Origin: Verrucomicrobiaceae bacterium
GTDB taxonomy: Bacteria > Verrucomicrobiota > Verrucomicrobiia > Verrucomicrobiales > Verrucomicrobiaceae
NCBI GenBank assembly: GCA_016795465.1
Contig: JAEUHK010000046.1
Location: 62,001-126,000, forward strand
Length of the DNA stretch: 64,000 nt
Reading direction: 5' to 3'
Each line of letters starts with the position of its first letter. The first letter of the stretch is position 1. A program made the translations under genes and the position numbers. Positions 49,745 through 56,524 of this stretch are shown piece by piece. The notes beneath the pieces are model-generated. The model was not told the origin of the DNA. It ran no database searches and saw only the letters and a program-made list of their open reading frames with translations.

Positions 49745-49745
49745 C

Positions 49746-50597
49746 TCACTGCTTCGCTTTTTGCTTCTCCCACTCGGCGCGGAAGGCCTTTTCACGATCA
49801 TCGACATAGGCGTGATAGCCCGCGGGATCGACAAACGGATTGCTGGCACTGTTTCCAAGCAGCTTGTGCTTCGCCTCCATGCCGTAGTAGCCGCCGTGAG
49901 CACCGAGAAAGAGATCGACGGGCAGTGATTTGAGCAGCGCGAAGGTCTTTTCGTAGTCGGCGGCGATCTCGGGATAGGTTTTGTTGCCGACGAGGATGTA
50001 GCCGGGATTCACATTCGGGCTGCCGATGATCACCGCGTTCAGTTTCTTGCCGTTGTCATCGACCTGCATGGTCCACGTCGTGCAACCTGGCGTGTGCCCC
50101 GCAGTCTTCCGCGCCACGAGCACGCTGCCACCGAGCTTGATCTCATCGCCATCCTTCAACCGACGATCCACCTTGGCGGGCGGAAACTGCGTGTAATCAC
50201 CTTTGACGATGCGGGCTTTCTTAGCGCCGCCGTTTTCCACCGCATCGGCATCTTCGGCCATCACGCAGTATTGCGCACCAGTCGTTTGGATGATCTCCGC
50301 ACTGCCAGCACAATGATCCGAGTGCGCATGGCTGATGAGCAGCACCTTGATGTCCGTCCACTTGAAGCCGAGTCCCTCGACACTAGCCCGAATCAGCTTC
50401 GGCGACTCCTCAAGGCTGCTGTTGATGAGGATGTGACCCTCCGGCGTGGTGATGAGATACGACGCGAGGTCCCGCGAGCCGACGTAGTGCAGATTTCCAG
50501 CGATGCGATGCCCCGGAAAAGGCTCCGTCCATGCCGACTGCCCATGGGCGAGACCGAAACACACGAGGAGGAGAAGGATCGGCAGCAGGCTTTTCAT
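49746..50597 (-). CDS. Subclass B3-like metallo-beta-lactamase
   Basis: 283 residues with signal peptide (cleavage near AHGQ20). B3 pattern: NLHYVGSRDLASYLITTPEGHILIN, zinc motif SHAHSDHCAGS (His90, His92, Asp94, His95), TAGHTPGCTTW (His168) and LGAHGGYYGM (His234). These are the HHH and DHH ligands of B3 enzymes with none missing. Periplasmic carbapenem or cephalosporin hydrolysis is the family activity; whether this chromosomal version is a true lactamase or acts on another ester or lactone is not decided by sequence. It is followed directly by the oxidoreductase gene. Confidence 0.88.
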   Translation of the reverse strand: MKSLLPILLLLVCFGLAHGQSAWTEPFPGHRIAGNLHYVGSRDLASYLITTPEGHILINSSLEESPKLIRASVEGLGFKWTDIKVLLISHAHSDHCAGSAEIIQTTGAQYCVMAEDADAVENGGAKKARIVKGDYTQFPPAKVDRRLKDGDEIKLGGSVLVARKTAGHTPGCTTWTMQVDDNGKKLNAVIIGSPNVNPGYILVGNKTYPEIAADYEKTFALLKSLPVDLFLGAHGGYYGMEAKHKLLGNSASNPFVDPAGYHAYVDDREKAFRAEWEKQKAKQ

Positions 50598-50627
50598 GCT
50601 CGGCTCTGAATATAATAAGACCCGAAG

Positions 50628-50702
50628 TGGAGCCAGCAGTCGGAATCGAACCGACGACCAGCGGTTTACAAAACCGCTGCTCTACCGCTGAGCTATGCTG
50701 GC
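50628..50702 (-). tRNA. tRNA-Thr (anticodon TGT), CCA encoded
   Basis: On the minus strand a full cloverleaf can be drawn: acceptor GCCAGCA/TGCTGGC, D arm AGCTCAGCGGTAGAGCA, anticodon stem GCGGT/ACCGC with loop TTTGTAA (TGT), T arm GTCGGTTCGATTCCGAC, discriminator T and CCA. Length is 75 nt with no visible variable-loop extension. Confidence 0.97.
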
Positions 50703-50798
50703 CTGTTCTTCGGGGCGGCGAGACTAAACGACGAGTTCGATTCGGCAAATGGATTTCCGGGCTGGAATGCGGTTCGAGGCTCGCCAAGCATGCGGGGC

Positions 50799-51392
50799 AT
50801 GTCTTCGCTCGTTTTTGCCACGTCCAATGCCCACAAGACCCAGGAAGTCCGCGCCATGCTGCCGGGCTTTGAGATCTCCGACCTTCGCGATCACCCCGGC
50901 CTGACCTTGCCGGAGGAGACAGGAGAGACCTTTGAGGCGAATGCGATCATCAAGGCCGCGGGCGGCAGTGCTCATCTGCCGGGTGTGCTGGTGCTGGCAG
51001 ATGATTCGGGGCTGGAAGTGGACGCGCTGGGCGGTGCGCCGGGTGTGCGATCGGCCCGCTACTCGGGCGAGAAGGCGACGGATGCGAGCAATCGCGAGAA
51101 ATTGAAGGTGGAACTGGCGAAGTTGCCACCGCAGGGGCCTTTCACGGGACGTTTCCGCTGCTGCATGGCTTTGGTGAAGGATGGAAAGACGCTGCATGTG
51201 GCCCACGGCACGGTCGAGGGCACGCTGCGGCTGCAAGAGCAGGGCGAGGGCGGTTTTGGCTATGATCCGCTTTTCACGCCGGAGGGGTTCACGGACACGT
51301 TTGGCGTTCTGCCTGCGGAAACGAAGAACAGCCTCAGTCATCGCGCCCGGGCGCTGGCGAGCATGAAGGCGTGGATGGAGGCGAATCTGTGA
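50799..51392 (+). CDS. rdgB: Non-canonical purine NTP pyrophosphatase (HAM1/RdgB)
   Basis: 197 residues from MSSLVFATSNAHKTQEVRAML; ATG at 50790 adds three residues. Signatures: ATSNAHK, EETGETFEANAIIKA, ADDSGLEVDALGGAPGVRSARYSG and GGFGYDPLF. It hydrolyses ITP, XTP and dITP to monophosphates, keeping them from nucleic acids. The TGA overlaps the GTG start of the next gene (GTGA), so the two genes are coupled. Confidence 0.95.
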   Translation: MSSLVFATSNAHKTQEVRAMLPGFEISDLRDHPGLTLPEETGETFEANAIIKAAGGSAHLPGVLVLADDSGLEVDALGGAPGVRSARYSGEKATDASNREKLKVELAKLPPQGPFTGRFRCCMALVKDGKTLHVAHGTVEGTLRLQEQGEGGFGYDPLFTPEGFTDTFGVLPAETKNSLSHRARALASMKAWMEANL

Positions 51393-52249
51393 AACGCTTG
51401 CTGCTGCTCCATGTCGCGCTGCTGAGTGCTTGCGTGGCTCCGCTGCCTCCGCCGCCGGCTTTTCAAGAACCGATGCCGCCTCCGCCGGTGATGACGCAGG
51501 CTGAAGCGCCGCCGGACTTCACACCGGCACCTGAGGCTCCGGTGGATTCGCCCGCGACGCATCGGCACGTGCGTCCGCTGATGGGCGGGCAGGCTTGGTT
51601 GCATGAGTTTGAGGCGGGTGGGGCCGCGTGGCAGGTGGTGGTGTTGGATGCCCGGCACAACACGCTGCGGGTGGTGGATCAACCGGACTCGTGGGGCGGT
51701 GGCGGAGCGATTGATGACGTGCTCGATGCGTCGGGCGCGATCGCGGGCGTGAATGGTGGATTCTTCTCGACGACCTTTGAGCCGCTGGGGCTGATGATCG
51801 CGAGCGGTCGCCGGACGGGTGCGTGGCAGGCGAACAAGCTTCTCACGGGCTCGCTGGTGGTTTCGCAAGGCGTGCCGCGTCTCGTTTGGAATGCGGAAGA
51901 TCGCCGCGAGGCCGGTGCGTCGGATTTTCTGCAAGCGGGACCGCGGCTGGTGGATGCTGGAAGGCCGATGACGAGCCTGGATCGCACGAAGAATGCGGCG
52001 CGGAGCTTCATCGCGACGAATGGCGGGCATCTGTGGGCCATCGGTGTGGTGCGTAGCACCTCGCTGGCGGAACTGGGACGCTTGCTGGCGATGCGGAGTT
52101 TGATTCCGGGCTTTGCGGTGAACCGAGCATTGAACTTGGATGGAGGTCGCTCGAGTGCGATTCACGCGCGGCTCTCCGATGGCAGCACGATCACTGAGCC
52201 GGGTTGGTCCACGGTGCGGAACTATGTGGCGGTGATGCCACTACGCTGA
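51389..52249 (+). CDS. Phosphodiester glycosidase-family (NAGPA-like) lipoprotein
   Basis: 286 residues from GTG, VKRLLLLHVALLSACVAPLP: lipobox LSAC at about residue 15. A Pro-rich linker (17-55) precedes the catalytic domain: GAIAGVNGGFFSTTFEPLGLMI, QAGPRLVD and ALNLDGGRSSAIHA match the phosphodiester glycosidase family (NGG..., NLDGG). Known members remove GlcNAc from phosphodiester-linked sugars or trim wall-linked glycans. Probably outer-membrane anchored. It is coupled to rdgB by the GTGA overlap and converges with the hybrid kinase gene by a 9-bp overlap. Confidence 0.87.
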   Translation: MKRLLLLHVALLSACVAPLPPPPAFQEPMPPPPVMTQAEAPPDFTPAPEAPVDSPATHRHVRPLMGGQAWLHEFEAGGAAWQVVVLDARHNTLRVVDQPDSWGGGGAIDDVLDASGAIAGVNGGFFSTTFEPLGLMIASGRRTGAWQANKLLTGSLVVSQGVPRLVWNAEDRREAGASDFLQAGPRLVDAGRPMTSLDRTKNAARSFIATNGGHLWAIGVVRSTSLAELGRLLAMRSLIPGFAVNRALNLDGGRSSAIHARLSDGSTITEPGWSTVRNYVAVMPLR

Positions 52250-53923
52250 GCGGCGCATGGCGCTGGCCACGCGATGCACGGTTTGCGTGAGCTCGCCGGC
52301 CTCGTAGGGCTTAGGCAGCACGCCGACGAAGCCGCGTTCAAGGAACACCATCTGCACCTCCTGCGTGACGCTGCCGCTGGTGCACACGATGCGGGCATCA
52401 CGGTCGAGGGCGAGGATCTCGGTGGCGGTCTCGGTGCCGTTCATGCCGCCGCGGAGCGTGAGGTCCATGAGCACCACATCCGGCGGTGTGCCAGTGCGGT
52501 AGAGGCTTTGATAGATTTTGATGGCGTCCTGGCCGTTATCGCACTCGACGCATTCGTAGCCGCAGCGTTTGAGGATCATCTGCGCCACGCGGCGGAGATC
52601 GTCCTCGTCATCGACGATGAGCACGGTGCCTTTGCCATGCTTGAGCGGCACGGGGGCGTTGTCGGCGGGTGCGGCGGGCTTGGCCGCCGTGGAGTCATCG
52701 GCGGCACGCAGGATGACGCGGAACTCGGTGCCCACGTTTGGCGTGGACGAGACGCGGATGTCGCCGCCCATCTCGTCGATGAAGCGTTTGCAGGTCGTGA
52801 GGCCGATGCCGTTGCCGTCGGCTTTCGTGGTGAAGGATTCGCGGAAGAGCTTTTTGAGGTTCTCCGGCTCGATGCCGCAGCCGCGGTCCCGCACGGTGAT
52901 CTCGACATGCGCTCCGGCGCGGAGCTGTCCGTCGCCATTCGCGGGAATGGTGATGTTTTTCGAGTCCACATCCATGTAGCCGCCGCAGGGCATGGCCTGG
53001 ATGCCGTTGAAGACGAGGTTTTGCAGCACCTGGCTGAGCTTCACCGGATCGGCGATGGCCAGACGGAGATCGTCCGGCGCATGCACGCGGACCTGCACAT
53101 TCGATCCAGCTCCGGCGAACTCGACGGAGTCGCGGATGACAATGGCGACATCGGTGGGCTCTTTCGGCTTTGGCTTGGCTTTGGAGGCGTTGACGACCTG
53201 CGAGGTGAATTGCTTGGCACGCTTCAGGCCGGCAAAGATGAGCTGGAGTTCCTGGCCGAGGGCGGAGTTCCCATCGAGCTGCGGCAGGAGGGCGGAAAGC
53301 CGCGTGATGGCGGGGCCAATGAGGTTGTTCACGTCGTGCGTGATGCCTTGGGCGAGAGCGGCAAGGTTTTCTTTGCGAAGCTGCACCGACTGCGCGTCGA
53401 GGTCGTCGGCAGCAGGTGCTTTCGGCGTGGCAACGGCCTCGGTGAGCGGCTTCACGAGCACGATGAATTTGAGCAGCTTGCCCATGTCCGTGAAGACCGG
53501 GCGCACCCGCCAGTGGCAGGGCGTGGCTCCGGAGCCGCCGAGCCATTGCAGCGAGGCCTCACAATCGGCCGCACCGGCATTGGCGATGGCTTTGCCGAGG
53601 CAGGCCATGATTTTCGCCGCGTCCGCCTCGCTGGCGGCCATTTCGGCCAATCCCATGCCGCGGAGGCCGGTTTCGGGCTTCGCCCGGGACATCATCACGG
53701 CCTGGGAATTGCCGTAAATAATAGGCGGGCCGATTTTCGGGTCGGCCGCGGTTGTTTCCACGATCATGACGCCCTCGGCCACCTGATCGAGGGAGGTTCG
53801 CAGGTAGAAATTGGCCTCCTTGATCTGTTCCAGCGCTTGTTCGAGCGAGGCGAGAGCCGCATCGGGAGCGGCAGAGGGGACGGGAGAGGCGATCATGGTA
53901 TTTTCCGCGAAATTTCGCCCCAT
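52241..53923 (-). CDS. Cytoplasmic hybrid histidine kinase (PAS - HisKA - HATPase - receiver)
   Basis: 560 residues without membrane helices. A PAS-like sensor (about 40-160) is followed by HisKA (ENLAALAQGITHDVNNLIGPA, His196), HATPase (QVLQNLVFNGIQAM N-box; VRDRGCGIEPENL; GNGIGLTTCKRFIDEMGG) and a C-terminal receiver (VLIVDDEDDL; phospho-acceptor in VVLMDLTLRG; VLPKPYEAGEL). It is NtrB-like in the H-box (HDVNN). The start may be Met10 (MIASPVPS). No output regulator is adjacent, so phosphotransfer must go elsewhere. Confidence 0.93.
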   Translation of the reverse strand: MGRNFAENTMIASPVPSAAPDAALASLEQALEQIKEANFYLRTSLDQVAEGVMIVETTAADPKIGPPIIYGNSQAVMMSRAKPETGLRGMGLAEMAASEADAAKIMACLGKAIANAGAADCEASLQWLGGSGATPCHWRVRPVFTDMGKLLKFIVLVKPLTEAVATPKAPAADDLDAQSVQLRKENLAALAQGITHDVNNLIGPAITRLSALLPQLDGNSALGQELQLIFAGLKRAKQFTSQVVNASKAKPKPKEPTDVAIVIRDSVEFAGAGSNVQVRVHAPDDLRLAIADPVKLSQVLQNLVFNGIQAMPCGGYMDVDSKNITIPANGDGQLRAGAHVEITVRDRGCGIEPENLKKLFRESFTTKADGNGIGLTTCKRFIDEMGGDIRVSSTPNVGTEFRVILRAADDSTAAKPAAPADNAPVPLKHGKGTVLIVDDEDDLRRVAQMILKRCGYECVECDNGQDAIKIYQSLYRTGTPPDVVLMDLTLRGGMNGTETATEILALDRDARIVCTSGSVTQEVQMVFLERGFVGVLPKPYEAGELTQTVHRVASAMRRSA

Positions 53924-54020
53924 TTAGCTATCCCAAATAGTTAAGTAAATCTAAATTTTCGGAGAAACCTACCTTTTGAATGTCAAAAATGAGAAAAGCC
54001 CGCTTTGAAAGCGGCTGATG

Positions 54021-54055
54021 GGTTCCGGCCCCCAACGCTTCGGGCCATTTGAACC
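54021..54055 (+). promoter_or_regulatory. Hairpin in the rpmI leader
   Basis: GGTTC-C-GGCCC and GGGCC-ATTT-GAACC pair across a 10-nt loop 54 nt before the rpmI ATG. The position and the reappearance of GGTTCC/GGAACC after rpmI suggest ribosomal-protein autoregulation, but no L20 consensus was verified. Confidence 0.4.
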
Positions 54056-54108
54056 ACGCCAAAATTCACCTTGCCGAAACGAACTTCTCATCTAGCCTCC
54101 GCGCCCCT

Positions 54109-54318
54109 ATGTCCAAAAATGCTGGCATCGCCAAGACGAGAAAAGCTGTCGCCAAACGATTCAAAGTCACTGCGACGGGTAAAGTGCTGCGCCGTAAACA
54201 AGGCAAGCGCCACATCCTGCAGAACAAGAACCGCAAGCGGAAGCGCAACCTCGGCAAAGTCGCCCTTGTGGCGGAAGTCGATGTGAAGGCGATCAAGATG
54301 AACCTCCCGTTCCATTGA
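54109..54318 (+). CDS. rpmI: 50S ribosomal protein L35
   Basis: 69 residues from MSKNAGIAKTRKAVAKRFKV. The highly basic TATGKVLRRKQGKRHILQNKNRKRKRNL segment is diagnostic. It is the first gene of rpmI-rplT here. infC, its usual upstream neighbour, is absent; a hybrid kinase gene diverges instead. Confidence 0.96.
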   Translation: MSKNAGIAKTRKAVAKRFKVTATGKVLRRKQGKRHILQNKNRKRKRNLGKVALVAEVDVKAIKMNLPFH

Positions 54319-54328
54319 TCCCGACACC

Positions 54329-54391
54329 GGTTCCCAAATGGAACCAAAGATGTGCAAGCCTGGCTCCTTTCGCACGGAGCCTTCGACCAGG
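54329..54391 (+). promoter_or_regulatory. Structured rpmI-rplT intergenic RNA
   Basis: Two hairpins follow rpmI: GGTTCC-CAAAT-GGAACC (54329-54345), then GGCTCC/GGAGCC enclosed by CCTGG/CCAGG (54359-54391). The 124-nt gap is unusually long for this gene pair, supporting a regulatory or processing role. Confidence 0.5.
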
Positions 54392-54442
54392 TGAGGCGGC
54401 GCATCTCTCTTAACAACAGCCTGATCAACCGATAAAGAACAC

Positions 54443-54826
54443 ATGCCAAGAGCCACCAACGCCCCCGCCAGTCGCAAGCGCCGTAAGCGCGTGCTTGCCA
54501 AAGCCAAAGGATTCCGCGGATTCCGCAGCACGCACTTCCGCTACGCCAAGGACGCCGTCCGCAAGGCCGAAACCTACGCCACACGCGACCGCAAGGCCAA
54601 GAAGCGCAGCTTCCGCAACCTCTGGGTCCAGCGCATCAACGCCGCCACCCGCCCGCTCGGCCTGAGCTACTCCCGATTTATGGAGGGTCTCAAAGCCGCC
54701 GGCATCACCCTTGACCGCAAAGTCCTCTCCGACCTCGCCATCAAGGACGCCGCCGCCATCGAAGCCCTCGTCCAGCAGGCCAAGGCCGCGCTCGAACAGA
54801 AGGCTGCCGCTGCCCCGAAAGCGTAA
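54443..54826 (+). CDS. rplT: 50S ribosomal protein L20
   Basis: 127 residues: [26 protein letters not shown], then [35 protein letters not shown], the family signature. An Ala/Lys-rich tail extends the usual C-terminus slightly. Besides assembling the 50S subunit, L20 in many bacteria represses its own operon. A strong terminator-like hairpin lies between rplT and pheS. Confidence 0.97.
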   Translation: MPRATNAPASRKRRKRVLAKAKGFRGFRSTHFRYAKDAVRKAETYATRDRKAKKRSFRNLWVQRINAATRPLGLSYSRFMEGLKAAGITLDRKVLSDLAIKDAAAIEALVQQAKAALEQKAAAAPKA

Positions 54827-54856
54827 TTCCGCAGATTCTTCCACCATTTGCACCGC

Positions 54857-54891
54857 AGCCGGGACGCTCTACGTCCCGGCTGTTTTCTTTT
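54857..54891 (+). terminator. Terminator or attenuator between rplT and pheS
   Basis: AGCCGGGACG-CTCTA-CGTCCCGGCT is a perfect 10-bp stem followed by GTTTTCTTTT. It ends 26 nt before the pheS ATG, so it either ends rplT transcripts or attenuates read-through into pheS. Confidence 0.88.
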
Positions 54892-54917
54892 CCGACCTTC
54901 CTCTCTCTCGATCCACC

Positions 54918-55943
54918 ATGCTCTCCCAACTCGATTCCCTCAAAACCGACGCCCTCGCTGCTCTCGCCGCCGCGCAGGATGAAGCCGCGCTCGAAGCCGT
55001 GCGTGTGAACTTCCTTGGCAAAAAAGGCAGCGTCACCGCGCTCAGCCAGGGCATGAAGGACGTCCCTGTCGATCAGAAAAAGGAAGTCGGTGCCAAACTG
55101 AACGACGTGCGCACCGCCATCACCGACGGCATCGAGTCAAAGAAGCTCGCGCTGCAAGCCGCGCTCGATGCCAAAGCCGTCGAAGGCATCGACATCACGC
55201 TGCCGGGGCGTCCGGGCACCGGAAACGGCGCGTTGCATCCGCTCACGCAGATCCGTGATCTCGCCATCCGCACGCTGCGTCGCCTCGGCTTCATTTTGGC
55301 CGAAGGCCCCGAGATCGAGACCGAGTTCCACTGCTTCGATGCGTTGAACACGCCCGCTGACCACCCCGCCCGCAACGAGAAGGACACCTTCTACCTTCCC
55401 GATGGCCGCCTGCTGCGCACGCACACCTCCAGCGTGCAGATCCGCACGATGGAAGCCGCGAAGTCGCTGCCCATCCGCATCATCGCGCCCGGTGCCGCGT
55501 ATCGCCGCGATGAGATCGACGCCACGCACCTCAGCGTCTTCAACCAGCTCGAAGGCCTCTACGTCTCGAACGACGTCAGCCTAGCCGATCTCAAAGGCAC
55601 GCTCGAAGCCTTCTTCCGCGAGATTTTCGGCCCCAACACCGCCGTGCGCTTCCGCCCGCACTTCTTCCCCTTCACCGAGCCGAGCTTCGAAATCGATGTG
55701 AAACTCGAAGCGAAGGGCAAGGACGCCCGCTGGATCGAAATCGCCGGCTGCGGCATGGTTGACCCCGCTGTCTTTACCGCCGTAAACAAATCCCGCGGCG
55801 ATAACCTCTTCGACCCCGAGACCACCACCGGCTTCGCCTTCGGCCTCGGCCTCGACCGCCTCGCGATGATCCTCCACAGCATCACCGACATCCGTCACCT
55901 CATCGAAAACGACGTCCGCTTCCTTCAACAGTTTGCGGCTTGA
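54918..55943 (+). CDS. pheS: Phenylalanyl-tRNA synthetase alpha subunit
   Basis: 341 residues from MLSQLDSLKTDALAALAAAQ. The N-terminal coiled coil is followed by the class II catalytic core: HPLTQI, GPEIETEFHCFDALNTPADHPAR, RTHTSSVQIRTM, FRPHFFPFTEPSFEIDV and FAFGLGLDRLAMI (motif 3). With PheT it forms the heterotetrameric synthetase. The partner gene lies 581 bp downstream, separated by an inserted cassette in the opposite orientation. Confidence 0.97.
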   Translation: MLSQLDSLKTDALAALAAAQDEAALEAVRVNFLGKKGSVTALSQGMKDVPVDQKKEVGAKLNDVRTAITDGIESKKLALQAALDAKAVEGIDITLPGRPGTGNGALHPLTQIRDLAIRTLRRLGFILAEGPEIETEFHCFDALNTPADHPARNEKDTFYLPDGRLLRTHTSSVQIRTMEAAKSLPIRIIAPGAAYRRDEIDATHLSVFNQLEGLYVSNDVSLADLKGTLEAFFREIFGPNTAVRFRPHFFPFTEPSFEIDVKLEAKGKDARWIEIAGCGMVDPAVFTAVNKSRGDNLFDPETTTGFAFGLGLDRLAMILHSITDIRHLIENDVRFLQQFAA

Positions 55944-55956
55944 GGACGCTCCTTTT

Positions 55957-56497
55957 GACAGGATGCACAGGATTGAAGTCGGATTAACAAGATTTTGAAA
56001 TGAAGATAGAAAGGATCAGATCACGGAAGACTTGGAACGCTTAAACTTACGCCGGAACCCGAGGCTTTCGGTGCCAAAGTTGATCAGCAGACCGGAGGCG
56101 ATGTTCGCAGCGGTCAGGTAGTTCACCAACTGCACCTCATGAGCTTTCACCATTGCCTCCACTGCCTTGAGTTCGACCACCAGACGTCCCTCGATCACCA
56201 GATCAGCCACGAAGTGCCCGACGATCCTGCCCTTGTAAAAAACATTCATTCGCTTCTCCGACTCAAAATCGATTCCAGCCTCCGCCAGCTCGATCTCCAA
56301 CGCCCGATGAAAAACGGACTCCACAAAGCCAAATCCCAATTCCCGATGCACTTTCATCGCGCATCCGATCACCTTTTCACTCAATGGATCGTCAAACTTC
56401 TCTTTGGGAGCATGGGTCTTCATAAGACCTTCATCCTCTGATGCCCGCCATTTTCCGTCAATCCTGTTAATCCCCGCCAAATCCCGTTCATCCTGTC
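55957..56497. mobile_element. Putative GxxExxY cassette with 38-bp terminal inverted repeats
   Basis: Inverted repeats at 55957-55994 and 56460-56497 match at 29 of 38 positions and share the layout GACAGGATG-ACRGGATT-(8 nt)-GGATTAACARGATT. They enclose one minus-strand gene. The cassette sits between pheS and pheT, normally contiguous, and points against them. Target-site duplications were not identified. Confidence 0.55.
56016..56423 (-). CDS. GxxExxY family protein (PD-(D/E)xK nuclease-like)
   Basis: 135 residues from MKTHAPKEKFDDPLSEKVIG; a longer frame starts within the flanking repeat. HRELGFGFVESVFHRALEIEL is the GxxExxY-type motif (Gly-Phe-Val-Glu-Ser-Val-Phe, with Phe for Tyr). VADLVIEGRLVVELKAVEAM gives the D-(x)n-E-x-K pattern of PD-(D/E)xK nucleases, and HEVQLVNYLTAANIASGLLINFG is the typical end. 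Biological role is unknown. It lies inside a pair of inverted repeats. Confidence 0.9.
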   Translation of the reverse strand: MKTHAPKEKFDDPLSEKVIGCAMKVHRELGFGFVESVFHRALEIELAEAGIDFESEKRMNVFYKGRIVGHFVADLVIEGRLVVELKAVEAMVKAHEVQLVNYLTAANIASGLLINFGTESLGFRRKFKRSKSSVI

Positions 56498-56524
56498 TAA
56501 CCCGGCCTTCGCCAGCCCCCTGAT

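Noticed and set aside
53924..54108. infC expected upstream of rpmI
   Set aside because: No IF3-like frame exists here; the region is intergenic with a hairpin only.
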